Shown: piece after piece, positions 1 through 11,615 of the stretch
Layout: every line of letters starts with the position of its first letter
How positions within the stretch are numbered: the first letter of the stretch is position 1
Assembly (NCBI RefSeq): GCF_023101765.2
Contig: NC_064225.1
Coordinates: forward strand, 2,604,001-2,668,000
Reading direction: 5' to 3'
DNA: 64,000 nucleotides
Source of the DNA: Spodoptera frugiperda
Taxonomy: Eukaryota > Arthropoda > Insecta > Lepidoptera > Noctuidae
Notes under the pieces: model-generated
Databases searched by the model: none
The model's input: the letters and a program-made list of their open reading frames with translations, nothing else
Told to the model about the DNA's origin: nothing
Position numbers and translations under genes: made by a program

Positions 1-48
1 TACCATCAGGTGATCCGTCTGCTGGTTTACCGGCTTATACCATAAAAG
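1..48 (+). repeat. Rep-D 3' tail, cut by window edge
   Basis: The window opens inside the tail of a Rep-D copy: TACCATCAGGTGATCCGTC, then the CCGGCTTATACCATAAAA end. Confidence 0.75.
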
Positions 49-849
49 TAATGAAATTTATGCGATAACGAAGTCTTGAAGCAAGTCTACATAAGATAAA
101 AATTAATCTTTCAGTTAATAATTAGTTGATTACAAAGTAATTTTCTCATGAAATAATATTAGTAACAGCAAACTCATAATTTTCACGTCTCCTTCATAAT
201 TTAATATACTAGGAGTGAAGCTAGATTCTAATGTAATTTACCTACAGACTTACGTAATATGCTTTCCAGACATAAATAACTTATTGGCAATTAATATTCG
301 AATATATATATACCACACAATACATGACTAAATTAAGGCAAGGGTGAACTATAAACAAATTCTAAATATACAACCTTGGGGTGTTTTTCCACCAGAGATG
401 TGTTATGTTACGTTGCTGTGGAAGTATTTCGCTTCCACCAATCATATTCAATGGTACACATAGCTTAGCACTGGTGGAAAAGAGTTCAACTAAGATATGT
501 TTTTATATGGAAAGAAAAGAAGCCTTTCTTACTAACAACAACTGGACAGCAAGGAACAGGAATAAGCTTCTGACCATAGCATATATTTTAAACGGGGTAG
601 AACGGGGTAAATAGGAATCGAATGACACAGAAGATGAATAGATACTAGAAATTCTCATTCACATTTCTTACGTCTCTATTAAGCTTTTGATATTTTTTCA
701 CTCTGTTTTGCCATACAAGAATAAAGGTAAAATAAAATCACCTCAAGATGGTGAGCCCAAGATGTATGAACTAATCTTCTATACGACTCAATTATTTAAA
801 TCGAGACATGGCATCAATTTATTGAAACAATTCATAATTATTTTTCCAG
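49..849 (+). other. Intron or upstream DNA of transporter 1
   Basis: This AT-rich stretch ends in a T-rich tract and CAG at 847-849, a good 3' splice site. I looked for the TM1-encoding exon that the paralogue has 79 bp upstream of its last exon and do not see it. Apart from the MITE-I copy at 381-484 there is nothing recognisable. The open frame running left to 687 is intron read-through. Confidence 0.6.
381..484 (+). mobile_element. MITE-I, short inverted-repeat element
   Basis: Terminal inverted repeats are visible: TTTTTCCACCAGAGATGTG on the left and CACTGGTGGAAAAGAG on the right. Inside it reads ACACATAGCTTAGC, found again in the copies near 42.6, 43.7 and 52.0 kb. No coding capacity. 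Confidence 0.6.
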
Positions 850-2084
850 GATCAATCCACGGCATCGCAGGGTTACCGAGCATCTTTCTACCTTTCATCA
901 TGCAACACCAAGGCAGAAGATTCGCCTTCATCCTGAGCTGCCTAGTCATCATCATTGGCTGGATCATCACGTACTTAGCACAAAACATCACGACTTTAAT
1001 CATCGGTGAATCTTTCCACGGCTTAGGAACTAATAGTCTTATAACTACATCATTTTTGAGTATCACCGAAATGGTTTCTCCCGTCTATAGAAACACATGT
1101 CTCTTACTCTACGGCGCTGTTCAAGCCTTCGGCATATCTTTTGTAGGGATTTTGGGCAGATACCTTCATTGGAAGACATTAGGAATCATCATGTGCTGTC
1201 CTGTCATTATAGCCGTTCTGATTGGCTTTTCCTGGCCAGAATCTCCTTCCTGGTTGGCTTATAAAAGAAGGTTTGGAGAATGTGAAAAGTGTTTCGTAAA
1301 ACTGAGAGGCACTGATCCAGAATCCAGAAAAGAAATGAAAACTTTACTTGATACCAAAACGGAGAATGTTGAACAGACTACTGCAGTCCAAGATTTGAGA
1401 AAGACTATAATCAGTAGAGATTTCTACGTACCAGCTTTTCATACTTGTATTTTGATAAATGTTGCGTACTGGTGTGGGGGTGTGCCCGTCATCATATACG
1501 GAGCAGATATGATAACTAAAATATCGGGATCAATGAATACGAAAGCAAAACTGTTTATGGATATCGCTTTCTCTGTTGGCTATATGATTGCCTCGGTCTT
1601 AGTCCGTTACATTAGCAGTAAGAAGGTGATGTTATACAGCCTTACCGGCGCTACTATTTGTATGGCCGGGGCTGCTATTTTTTCCTACTTTAGTCACATA
1701 TTTGCTTTATACTTTCTGATGGCTTTCCAAGTCTTGTTAAGCTTAGGCTCTAGTAGCATTGGTTTCTCTTTATCTAGTGAAATAATGCCAGTAAAATATA
1801 GAGGGATTGGTGGCAGTTTGTATGTAATTCTAGTTTGTCTTCTTCATTCTTCATGCTTAAAGGCATATCCTTATTTATGTATATTCCTTAATATATGGGG
1901 TGTATTTCTTATATACGCGATTTATGGGACGTTTTCCATTGTTTTTATATGGAAATATGTTCCTGATACTAAGAATAGGACGTTGAAAGAAATTGAAGAT
2001 TATTATGCTTGTGGATATTTTAAGAAATGGGATGATGATGATGAGACTGTGAATAGGCCTATGATTAAATGTGATAGTAATTAG
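850..2084 (+). CDS. MFS sugar transporter, Tret1-like, last exon (5' partial)
   Basis: This is the 3' exon of a 12-TM major facilitator sugar transporter (SLC2/trehalose transporter-like), which moves a sugar across the plasma membrane. The exon supplies two bases of a split Gly codon, then Ser-Ile-His-Gly, and about 410 residues to TAA. Family motifs: QHQGRR in loop 2-3 (from 909), PESPSWL after TM6 (from 1236), PVKYRG after TM10, and a degenerate PDTKNR (1962-1979) where the family has PETKGR. The acidic tail ends about 30 residues later. The phase-1 splice site matches the paralogue at 18333-22527, so the missing part is TM1 and the N-terminus, encoded left of the window. The substrate is not readable from the sequence; trehalose or glucose is inferred from the family. 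Confidence 0.85.
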
Positions 2085-2117
2085 GATTGAAGACAAAATT
2101 GTTTTAACTATTTTTTT

Positions 2118-2123
2118 ATTAAA
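2118..2123 (+). terminator. Possible poly(A) signal ATTAAA, transporter 1
   Basis: ATTAAA lies 34 bp after the stop codon. A canonical AATAAA follows at 2655-2660. Which one is used cannot be read from the sequence. Confidence 0.3.
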
Positions 2124-2124
2124 C

Positions 2125-2225
2125 CTTTTAAGTCTTTGACTGCCAATAGAAAACTATTGAAGGCAAATCCTTCTCTAACGTCGGTCACCGGTGACCACCA
2201 CGGCGTTCAATGTGTTAAGCTAGTA
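2125..2225 (+). repeat. Dispersed repeat with palindromic CACCGGTG core
   Basis: The block with TCACCGGTGACCAC recurs at 56580-56700 with the same flanking words (CTGCCAATAG, GGCGTTC, GTGTTAA). It is a dispersed repeat of unknown class, here just downstream of the transporter stop codon. Confidence 0.5.
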
Positions 2226-2817
2226 AACGTGATGTTAAGATATTATTTTATAGCTTTGCTGTAATTAATTTCTTTGTGTATTTATATTACTATGGAATTA
2301 ACTAATTTAAATCCTTTTATAACGTTTTAAATATTATTACCAAAAATCATTATAATTGATTGTAAAACGTGATGTTATTTATTGATTTGCTATATTTTTA
2401 TTTGGATTTCGTGTTTTGTTTGTAAATTTAGATTCATCTATTTATGTATAAAATTATAAGCTTTAGGTATTTATAAAATAATTTAATATTTTTATTATTT
2501 AATTATTATGACCATATATTTATTGAAGCATCCTCTAAAAGTGAATTTGTAAATAGTAAAATTCTATAAAACCTGTTATTTCTAAACATACCTCATTTAC
2601 CTGACCAGGAAACCAAACCTAAAATCTTATTCACAACCGAACAAGTTACAAACCAATAAAAGTATAAAACATAAATAATAAATTCAATTTCATAAATGTT
2701 TCGGTTTTATTCATATGCAATTACAATACATTCTGCAGAATGCAATTCTCGTTTTGTTTTGTAACCATATTCACAATTCACATGTATTGAATATGAACTG
2801 CTATTATTTTTTACAAT
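2226..2817. other. AT-rich 3' UTR or intergenic DNA
   Basis: Very AT-rich. Apart from AATAAA at 2655-2660 I see nothing recognisable. Confidence 0.5.
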
Positions 2818-2896
2818 AAACTCGCTTCTGCCAGCGGCTTCGGCCGCCTTCCCGTGGGATAAAAAGTAGCCTATGTTTTATTCTGAGGACTTAGTA

Positions 2897-3013
2897 CGAG
2901 TATCTTTTACGTTTAATGAGATTGAAACGAGAACGCGTTCGGCTCTTTGATTGGCCAGCGCGAATTAACCAACCAATCAGAGCGCCGAACGCGTTTTCGT
3001 TCAACGTAAAGCA
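2897..3013. mobile_element. Palindromic foldback MITE
   Basis: Two arms are near-perfect inverted repeats. The left arm contains GAACGCGTTCGGCTCTTTG and ATTGG; the right arm contains CCAATCAGAGCGCCGAACGC. They meet around 2960. A left-half copy is at 56433-56520. Confidence 0.6.
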
Positions 3014-3100
3014 AACTCATTTTGACGTTTCAAAAGTGCCTAATTTAGGATTAATTGAAATAAATGCTTTGACTTTGACTTTGACTTTGATACTAAGGGT
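3014..3100 (+). repeat. Rep-F 3' end with (TTTGAC)n tail
   Basis: GACGTTTCAAAAGTGCCTA, TTAATTGAAATAAATGC and three TTTGAC units form the 3' end of a retroposon family. Other copies: 12088-12223, 21738-21885, 27470-27640, 39136-39256. Confidence 0.6.
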
Positions 3101-3247
3101 ACTGGACCATAATCTACCCCTGTTCCAAATTTCATCTCGATCCTTTCAGCTGTTTTGACGTGATTGAGTAACATACACACAAACTTTCGTTTCATATTAT
3201 TAAGTACTGGTCACAAAGGGATAACATTTATATGATAAAATTATGTT

Positions 3248-3550
3248 TTTTTATTTAACACGCCGGCAAACGACCAGACGCATCACCTGATGGTAAGCAA
3301 TCGCCGGCCATGGACACTTGAAATACCAGAGGTGTTACAAGTGCGTTGCCGGCATTTCGGGTAGGTATTAGGAATTTAAGGGTTGTTGGGGTAATCGAGG
3401 ATTGGGAACGGGAGAATTGGGCCTTCGGTAACCTCAGTCACACAACGAAACACAACGCAAATGTTGTTTCACGTCGGTTTTCGGTGAGGCCGTGGTATCA
3501 CTCCGGTCGAGCCGGCCCATTCCTGCTGAAGCATGGCTCTCCCACACTTC
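3248..3550 (-). mobile_element. Rep-D, near full length, with 20-bp TSD
   Basis: The 303-bp copy runs, read on -, from GTGGGAGAGCCATGCTTC to an A-rich tail. The flanks TTATATGATAAAATTATGTT at 3228-3247 and 3551-3570 are identical, a 20-bp target-site duplication. That length and the A-tail indicate insertion by LINE machinery. Confidence 0.8.
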
Positions 3551-3624
3551 TTATATGATAAAATTATGTTAATAAAATATTTCAATATTCTTAATTCTAT
3601 TTCCCACTAATATTAAGTAAGGGG

Positions 3625-3745
3625 GAGCCATGCTTCAGCACGAATGGGCCGTTTCGACCGGAGTGATACCACGGCCTAACAGAAAGGCTGGCAACGCACT
3701 TGTAACGCCTCTGGTGTTTCGGGTGTCCATGCGCGGTATGCCCAT
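3625..3745 (+). repeat. Rep-D partial copy
   Basis: Begins at GGGGGAGCCATGCTTCAG, lacks the middle of the element and stops after GTGTCCATG. It lies 55 bp from the opposite-strand copy. Confidence 0.6.
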
Positions 3746-5611
3746 AGTTCATTTTTGCGACATTTTACCATTAATTTCTATTACTTTGTGTTATTAGTTT
3801 TTAAGCTCTAATTTACACATAATTGAAATGTTTTTTGGAAATAAATTGTAATTGAAATTGAAGAATAGCTCTAATGACATGTAAAAATAAATTTAATTAT
3901 GTTATTCCAAAACAAATCTCTGGAATAATCTCCGAGCGAAAGAATAATAAGCGACTAATTGAATTAATTTACTCGTAATTTGATTAAAACTTAACAATAT
4001 TAAATCCGTATGTTTACAACGGATATTGTTTTCCGTCTAATAATGCTTTGATTAATTTAGTTATACTAGTTTAAGACCCAGGCTTCGGTGATGGGTAGTA
4101 AAAATTACTTTAAACTGTCTCTAGATTTTTACCGACTTCATAAAAGGAGAAGGTACTATATTCGATTGTTTTTTTTTTTATTATAATAAATCACATTCAT
4201 AATAATATAAAATGTGAAAGTTTGTTTGTTTGGATGTTTGTCCGTCAATCACGTTGAAATGACTGAACGGATTTTGATGAAATTTGGTTTACAGGCAGGA
4301 TGTGAGCTGGTTTGGGTGATAGTATACTTTTTATCCCATGGGAACGTGGACGAAACCACTGGCAGAAGATAGTTCAGTAATAAAACTCCGTAACAATATA
4401 GTTTTTCCTCCAGTAAAATGGGAGAGATTATCTAAACGCCTTTGTATTTATTTTTGTATGAATATAACTCTAAACTAATATTTGCTAACAACTATTTAAA
4501 GGCTAATAATTAAGCTATACAGAAACCTAGCCTGTTACCGGGGCTTCGGCTCCAAAAGCAAGAGTAGGAACGGGGTGGTTTTTAGTCAGTAAGAGTCTGA
4601 CACTCCCTCTCAACTCACCAAAGACGCGAAAAGTCATTGGATGATTTTCTCAAACATAAAAAAAATACAGAGAAATTTCCTTCAGAATAACATTAAATTA
4701 ATCTAATACGAATATGAGAAATTCAACTGGTACCTACTCTCAAAGACAAATCAAATTTAAACAAACAAAAAGTCTAATCCAACTTGATAAAGTTAAATAA
4801 AAAATATAAAGTAAAGAGACTTTCTATTCATCCACTAATTTTGTTATTGTATTTACTTAAGTGGCTCTTTAGACACAAAATTCTCTTATAAGACATCGAC
4901 AAGAAAGTTAATTCAATACATCACGTAAAACAAAGTCTTTGAGGCTCAAAAACCTTTTCGAGCCCTTAGAGGCAGCCCTTTTAAATTCAATATAGATTGT
5001 TATCAAGTAATTAATACAGTACAAACAAAAGTTGACAGCAAACACTAAACGACTCGAGGAAGCCGTCAAGAAACTTAAATTGCTGTTCAACAAACTTAAA
5101 TTAAACCTCCATACAAAATACTTACCGAAAAGATTTTACACCTCAGCTATCATCGAACAATAAGAGACCGAATCACAGAATGTCAAAATGTCCGATACAG
5201 AAAAAAAAAACACAATCGGAAATAAAGATACTTTTTTCGTACGTTCGAAAAAAGAAGTGTCACAATTTTCGCGCCAAGATAGGGGATGGACGCGACCTCC
5301 CCCTTCCGTTGTTTGAGAGCTACTGGCTGTGTGGTTGGGCGCTGGAAATGATGTTCGCTGTTTGAAAAGTTAGGGTAGGTTCGCTGTGTCGAGCGAAGGG
5401 TGTGTGTACAAATATTGGGTTTAATGTTTTGTTAACTGTTAAGTATCGAGGTGGAAAATTGATTACAGAAAACTGGTTTTAATGTCCAATTGGAATGGAA
5501 AATTAATGGTAAGATTTTTAAATTACACTTAGAATATTTGGATGTTGTGATTTCTTTAATTTTAAAGGGATACTTTTTATAAATAGTAAACGTATTTTTT
5601 TTATAAAAACC
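3746..5611. other. Repeat-bearing gene-free stretch
   Basis: AT-rich DNA with a Helitron-like fragment near 4205-4380 (GTTTGTTTGTTTGGATG, then CTTTTTATCCCATGGGAACG) and one R1-tail. No credible exon seen. Confidence 0.5.
4530..4667 (+). repeat. R1-tail copy
   Basis: Diverged copy: TTACCGGGGCTTCGGCTCC through GGGGTGGTTTTTAGTCAG to GTCATTGGATGATTTTCTC and an A-rich end. Confidence 0.6.
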
Positions 5612-5808
5612 GTTGCGCTACACTAGGATTTTCTCCTGTGTCGTTGGTGCGTTTATAAACATACAAGTTCACATAAACATCACACCCATACCCGACAACC
5701 ACAACAATAACAATTTCTGGATCACACAAAGAGCTGATCCGTACGAGAATCGAACCCGCTACACGTTGCACGGCAGGCGGTTGCCCAGCCACCGCGCCAG
5801 CCGTGCAG
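5612..5808 (-). mobile_element. SINE-B, near full length
   Basis: On - the head reads GGCGCGGTGGCTGGGCAACC then GGGTTCGATTC, a tRNA-like A-box and B-box. The body reads TTGTATGTTTATAAACGCAC and ends CTAGTGTAGCG. A Pol III retroposon, not a working tRNA gene. Confidence 0.7.
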
Positions 5809-7164
5809 TAAAACTGTTGTTATTGAAGTTTTATATATTTTGTCCTTTTTGACTAATGAAGCATAATACTTTAGACAGTAGTAAGAGTATAATATAGAGA
5901 ACTAGGTGAAAACGCTTAGTATGTGCCAATTGAAGAAACAAGCTTTTGTCTAAAAGAAAGTTAGGTATGCAATTTCTTTTCTCTTCGTTCTGTCAATCCA
6001 ATGTGACTGCTGTTATGATTCAATCATAATACTCCCTATGTCCTTAAATTGGTGATAGAATTAATAACTATGTTATCGGCTTACTCACGTAACTGTTTAA
6101 CGGGGAACTCGACTAGTTTCAAGCCATGCTAGAGGCTTACGTTTTTGGTGATACAATATTTCGCTTAAATAAAAATGGCTAATTTACTAAGCAATATAAT
6201 ATTGCAATATAATACATTTTACATAACAAAACACAGGTGTTAGTTTTCACTTAATATTTTTTTCATCCCATTCGTTTTGGAGATAATAAAATAAACAAAA
6301 CAAACTTTAGACACACTTATAAATAAATAATTCTATCTACAAAAAAAAATCTAAACGAAATTCATTACCAAATCAGACACGTATCAGAATAAAGAAACCT
6401 TTGAAATTTTAAACAGACGCATGACGTAACACCGTTTATTTTGGTTACAGGTAACGATACCCTTGATCTAAAAAGGGGAACATTCCACACCGCTCCGCTT
6501 CCCACAGAGTGACACCACCCTTATACCACGTGACCGCATTTTCGCGCGCGCGATCGCTCATTGAGTTACGAAATTTTAAACACAATTTATTCCAGATCGG
6601 GTTCATTATGGAACATTTAATTTATATTAAATATTAATAAGTACTAGTGGTCGCCTAGTGGCCGAAATTCGACCATATATGATTTAATTTACAATACCAC
6701 TTAACGTACGTTGAAGGATAATTTTTATTTAATTCAAACTCTTTTATAAAACTCTTTTCATATGAGACGTGAGAATATCATCGCAATGTCTATCGATTTT
6801 GACGTTTTGTCAAATACGATCAGATACTATGCATGTGTGTGTAATGTTTTATTTATTGATTTAATGTACTTTATAAGCATTATTTTTGAAAAATATTAGC
6901 GCTATGCACCTCTCCTACACATAAACTATAAGTGTACCAAATTTTATGCTCCTACGTCCGCGCAATTATCGTAAAAAGTGGTCCAAAGTTTTTGCATCAC
7001 GTATTAATATATAGATACTAAAAGTTTGGTCATTGATTGAGTATATGGGCGAGCTATGTAGTAATGGGTTTTAAGTTGTTGAATATTGATAGGAAACATG
7101 TTTAAATGGCACAATTAAACAGCAGTTTAACACTATCCGAAACTCTCATTTTTTTTAAGAAACT
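5809..7164. other. Gene-free stretch with MITE-G remnant
   Basis: Apart from MITE-G words at 6045-6170 (GTTATCGGCTTACTCACGT, then CAAGCCATGCTAGAGGC) I see no gene or clear element. Confidence 0.45.
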
Positions 7165-7396
7165 TTCTCTTACCCGGACCGGCTCGTTTGGAGTGATAGG
7201 CCTTACAGAAAACAACAATATGAAACAACGCTTGTATTGTGTTCTGTTTCCAATCCCCGATTTCCCAATAACACTTAAATTACTTACCCCCATCAATGCA
7301 CTTGTAACGCCTCTGGTGTTTCGGGCGTCCATAGGTGGCGGCGATTGCTTACCATCAGGTGATCCGTCGGCTCTTTTACCGGCTTATACCATAAAA
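7165..7396 (+). repeat. Rep-D, 5'-truncated
   Basis: From CCGGACCGGCTCGTTTGGAG to the CCGGCTTATACCATAAAATAAA tail, minus part of the body. Confidence 0.65.
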
Positions 7397-7400
7397 TAAA

Positions 7401-7549
7401 ATTCTAGGATTTTCTCCTGTGTCGTGGGTGCGTTTACAAACATACAATGTCACATACACATGACACCCAGACCCGAAACAACAATTAGTGGATCACATAA
7501 AGATTTGCTACGTACAGCAAATCGACCCGCGCCAACTGTGCAGCCAGTC
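7401..7549 (-). repeat. SINE-B, head degraded
   Basis: The body (TTTTCTCCTGTGTCGTGGG, CATACACATGACACCCAGAC) is clear. The tRNA-like head is mutated (AATCGACCCGCG, CCAACTGTGCAG). Confidence 0.6.
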
Positions 7550-8487
7550 ATTAGCCAAACGAAGTTCAGCAACATTATTATATCACGCTGGTGTTCTATG
7601 AAAGCATAATGCTTTCCTTGTCGAACCGAACTTTTAAAGATTCACAATTCAACAAGGCTCTACCACTACTACCACATTTGGAGCGCTCATTATCATCATT
7701 ACAATAGCCATAATTTTAATTTATTTATTCATTAAGACAACAATTGGTCCATAAAATTAGTTAATAAGTAATACTTAAAATCTATATTAGTATACATATA
7801 ATATAATAACAACATGATTCATAAATTAAAATGTCAAATTCAAAATTACAAAATTAAAAGATATGTCAATGAAATAAATAAAATATTAATAAATTAAGAT
7901 AAGATTATGGGTATTATGGACAATTGAATTAAGACATCCACTTCCGAACATAGGTCTATCCCCCAAAGACTTCCAGATAGGCCGGTTGGAAGCTCGATTC
8001 CCTACAATATGGTTGAGTTGGGCGGTTTGGTTGTCTTCAAAGTTATTTTCTTTTTGACTGAATATTGATGTTACATTGTTCTCACATACTCGTAGTTAAA
8101 CCAACAAAACACTATTTTTTAAAAGTGTAACGAGTAGCAGGCAATTTTTTAATTTATTTCTTTTGTAATTGGAATAAATGCTTAAAAATTTACTTTGAAA
8201 TACTGGTAATATGCAAATCGGGAATAGGTATCGAAGAAAAATAGTAAAATCGAAACATTACAATTACGTAGTTCTAGGAAACAGAACATGAGTGGCGTTG
8301 TTTTTACACAAATTGTATTTTTATCGTTCATTCTCTTAATTTAAATTTTTCTAAGCTTAAATAAATAAAGCCAGCAATGTTCTGTTTTAAATGGGTCAGT
8401 AATATTTTCGTAGAAAGAATTTTTACGTTTTTAATTATTTAATAAACAAGTACCTTAATGAATTTCCATTTTGTTTTAGTCATTATT
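7550..8487. other. Gene-free AT-rich stretch
   Basis: No gene, and no repeat that I can match elsewhere in the window. Confidence 0.4.
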
Positions 8488-8785
8488 TTCATCATTAACA
8501 TCCTATAAGAGGTCACTGCTGACCAAAGGCCTCTTCTCATACGGAGAAGGTTTGAGCATTAATCACCACGCTTGCTCAATGCGGGTTGGCGATTTTAAAC
8601 TTATAATTAAAAATTATAAGTCCAGGTTTTTTCACGATGTTTTCCTTCACCATTTGTCAGTAGTGTCTAAATAATCTTAGAAAGTACATATAACTCGGAA
8701 TTGTTACTTGCCGTTGGTAGGTTTTGAGTCCACACCCTTATGCATGAGAAGCGGGCGTCTTCAACCTCCAGGTTATAAGATTTCA
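8488..8785 (-). mobile_element. SINE-C, near full length
   Basis: On + it reads GGTCACTGCTGACCAAAGGC, CGCTTGCTCAATGCGGGTTG, then GTTGGTAGGTTTTGAGTCC and GAAGCGGGCGTCTTCAACC. On - the last part is a tRNA-like head with an A-box-like word and a GGTTNGAAACC-type B-box. A 5'-truncated copy of the same family follows at 8955-9062. Confidence 0.6.
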
Positions 8786-8954
8786 GATAATTTCCTGAAT
8801 AAAAGACCAAATAATGTAACTATATTTGCTCAATATTTGTGGATTATTATTTTTGAAATTCCGATTTTTTTCAATACATTTCTTAACTCTTATGTATAGG
8901 TACATAGAATTAACATTTCCTCCAAGTAGATACAACAATCGGTCTTAAATCACG

Positions 8955-9062
8955 TCACATCACATCAACACTCTATTAGTGGCCACTGCTGACCAAAGGC
9001 CTCTTCTCGCATGGACAAGGTTTGAGCATTATCACCTCACTTGCTCAATGGGAGTTGGCAAA
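8955..9062 (-). repeat. SINE-C, truncated copy
   Basis: Only the tail-end half is present (TAGTGGCCACTGCTGACCAA to TTGCTCAATGGGAGTTGGC). Confidence 0.6.
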
Positions 9063-9500
9063 ACAAATCTTTAAATATCTCAAATCCCCACACTAATTCA
9101 TTTTTAAGATATAACTCTGAAACTCCACCAACTATCTCAGGTGACACGGCCACTTAAGACAAACTACGTACAATAGTAACTAAGTTATCAGCGCAGTGAT
9201 AATTCTATCAGTTAAGTTAGAAATGCAAGTTCTATGCGGGCTAACTTCACTGGTACAAGTTAGTATCGGCCTGAATATGTTTAGAAAGTTCGTGGTAGGT
9301 AGGTAGTGAAAATGTGGTTTTGTGTATGTATGTAGATTGTAGATACGTGTTTTCTTTTTACTTTTTTGGTGGTGAACACGATTTGTTTTGTTCTCTTGAT
9401 TTATTTCTAATACTTGATGATTACATTTTAAATATTTAATTATAACAATTTACATAATAACTTAAGACAGAAGGTCTCTTAAGTACCGACTTGATATTAC

Positions 9501-9760
9501 ATGGATCCCATAACTTTTTACGGTGTTTACTTTACCCAAAAGCTTAACCCAAAAGTCAAAGACAAGACACCATTCACGTCGCTAGAAGGAATGTTGGCAG
9601 CTGGAGATGAAATGAGAAGGTGGGTGGACCGTCAATATCGTCAGAGTCGCGGGGAGCCAGTGAATGCAGGTGGCGGCTTGTCGTTCTACGTGGAGGACTA
9701 AGGGAGAGGCCTTTGTGCAACAGTGGATATCTTCTGGCTAATGATTTTGCTTAACACTTC
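9501..9760 (+). repeat. Probable LINE 3'-end fragment with 66-codon frame
   Basis: A frame from ATG 9501 to TAA 9701 ends with Arg-Trp-Val-Asp-Arg-Gln and Tyr-Val-Glu-Asp. The DNA after it (GGGAGAGGCCTTTGTGCAAC, AGTGGATATCTTCTGG) resembles the end of insect LINEs, where GAGGCCTTTGCCCAGCAGTGG precedes the tail. I do not believe it is a host gene. The class is an inference. Confidence 0.4.
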
Positions 9761-10278
9761 AATCTTACTTTTGGCTGAAATATCGCCGCACTCAGAGTCA
9801 AAAGTCAACAAAATGCTAACTGAGGAATAATTAAAGTAATCATTAAATGACTCAAAGTGCGGCAGTTAGACTAGTATTCTATTCTACTTAAGCCTTCTTC
9901 AGAAAGTAAATGAAATGCTTATACATTAGTAATTCTCCTAGAAGATCGATGAAGGAACGATGACAATGCATTATCAAGTTTCTGTTACGATAGCGACACA
10001 TTCCTGCGTGAGACAGCGAGAAGGAATCTAGATTAGTCTTAGTAGGGTTTATAAGGGCTAGATAAAGACCGCAGTTTTGTCATAAATTATTGATATAAAC
10101 GTGCTGACTAATAATAAGACAAAAATGAATATCACTAGGAATTAGTACCGAAACTTGTATTATTATTATTATTTTTATATAAAGTAATATCTATTCACAA
10201 TGGGTCAATTCGAATGTAAAAGCAAAGTAAATATGAGAAAATATAACAACCAAGCATTAACGACTTCATAACAACAAC

Positions 10279-10561
10279 GTCACGCCTTTTATCCCCGAAG
10301 GGGTAGGTAGAGGTGCTCATTATAACACGTAATGCCACTGTACAATGTACACCAACCTTTCACAATTATTTTTTTAATTCCCATGAAATAAGGCGACGAG
10401 TCTATTGCCATATACTGGGCACAATTCCAGATTCCAAGCTACTACTGTGATTTTTTTTAAAAACCGAAGAAAGCACAGTAATTCTTTGCCCGACCCGAAA
10501 TCGAATCCAAGAGCCCTGGTACGGCACGTCGTACTTGCGATCACTCGACCAACGAGTCAGT
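10279..10561 (-). mobile_element. SINE-A, near full length, diverged
   Basis: On + from CGTCACGCCTTTTATCCCCG through ACGTAATGCCACTGTACAAT to CACTCGACCAACGAGTCAG. On - the last part is the tRNA-like head. Confidence 0.7.
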
Positions 10562-11411
10562 CGTACATCGTACGACTTGCGTTACATTACATTGTCATAT
10601 AAGAAAAATATAACAACCAAGCCTCAATGCCTTCATAACATTGCCAAAATATTATATAAACAAACAATTCCTTTCTTTCATTATCCATATTCCTCATTTT
10701 CCTTGCACATCAATTTCCCTACTTATCAAAATGACTCCAGGAAACATTTTCAAACAAAAATCAAACATTCTTTTATGAAAAAATTTACCTGTTCGACTTT
10801 TAAGTACCTTTAAAATAAAAAAGTAAAAAAAGAAATTCTCTTTCCGCGCTGTGGCCCAATAAATCCTCTCACTTAAAAACAGACAAAAAAATAACTTAAA
10901 AGACGTTTAACAAATTGTCATTGGTTCCAAACTTGGTAGATGTCAGATTAAAAACAAATTTAACGATACAGCTAATTAAGACACAAAAATAAAACCTTTA
11001 GCTTCTATTACTAAAGGTGTAAGACTGAAAATTGAATGGTAGGTTTGTTGGGCAACTGCAAAGGTAAGTTTGTACGTAACTACAAGGGAAGTCGATTTAA
11101 GTTTGGCGGGAAGTTCATAATGATTTCATGAATTACAAATCAAAGTTGAGGGCACAGCGTTCCGCTGACATGTCTGCGGTGTGTTACTATGTATTTTAGA
11201 TTTATAGTTAGTTTCTCTTAGCTAGTAAACTTGTGTTTAACAGGTTTTTTTCTTAAGTGAGAATTAGTTTGATAATTTATTGATTGATTAATGGTGATTA
11301 GATTTAGAGTGTGAGTTTTATTCACTGGTTGATAGAGGTGCAAGCAATATGCGTTCGTGGGTTTACTAACAGTTTTTTTTTATAAATGTGTAATGGGATT
11401 AACATTGAAAA
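10562..11411. other. Gene-free stretch
   Basis: Nothing recognisable. The short frames lack any family similarity I can see. Confidence 0.4.
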
Positions 11412-11615
11412 TCCGTCAGTTAGGTAATGAAAAAAATATTAGACACGTATTTTTTATTTTATCATATAAGATAACAATACTTAGATAAAACGAATCAAAG
11501 TAAAGTTTAGGAGTGGGAATATCAAATTGATATAAATATCTTAGAAAGTATTTGTTTCCGTAAGAAAATACGTGTCTAATATTTAAAAATAATCTACAAA
11601 ACGGACATTAAAATT
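11412..11615 (+). mobile_element. MITE-H
   Basis: Inverted words AATATTAGACACGTATTTT (11435-11453) and AAAATACGTGTCTAATATTT (about 11565-11584) face each other. The interior AACGAATCAAAGTAAAG recurs inverted at 21.6 and 31.6 kb. Confidence 0.6.

Larger units (their letters stand above)
2818..3190 (+). mobile_element. Helitron-like (Lep1-type) element, split by insertions
   Basis: The left part has GGCTTCGGCCGCCTTCCCGT then ATAAAAAGTAGCCTATG. The right part resumes near 3100 with CTACCCCTGTTCCAAATTTC and TGATTGAGTAACATACAC. The intact order is seen in the copy at 24308-24500. Between the halves sit the palindromic MITE (2897-3013) and Rep-F. Confidence 0.55.

Noticed and set aside
687..849. 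N-terminal coding sequence of transporter 1
   Set aside because: It lacks TM1 family features. A splice acceptor sits at 847-849 at the position conserved in the paralogue, so the frame is intron read-through.
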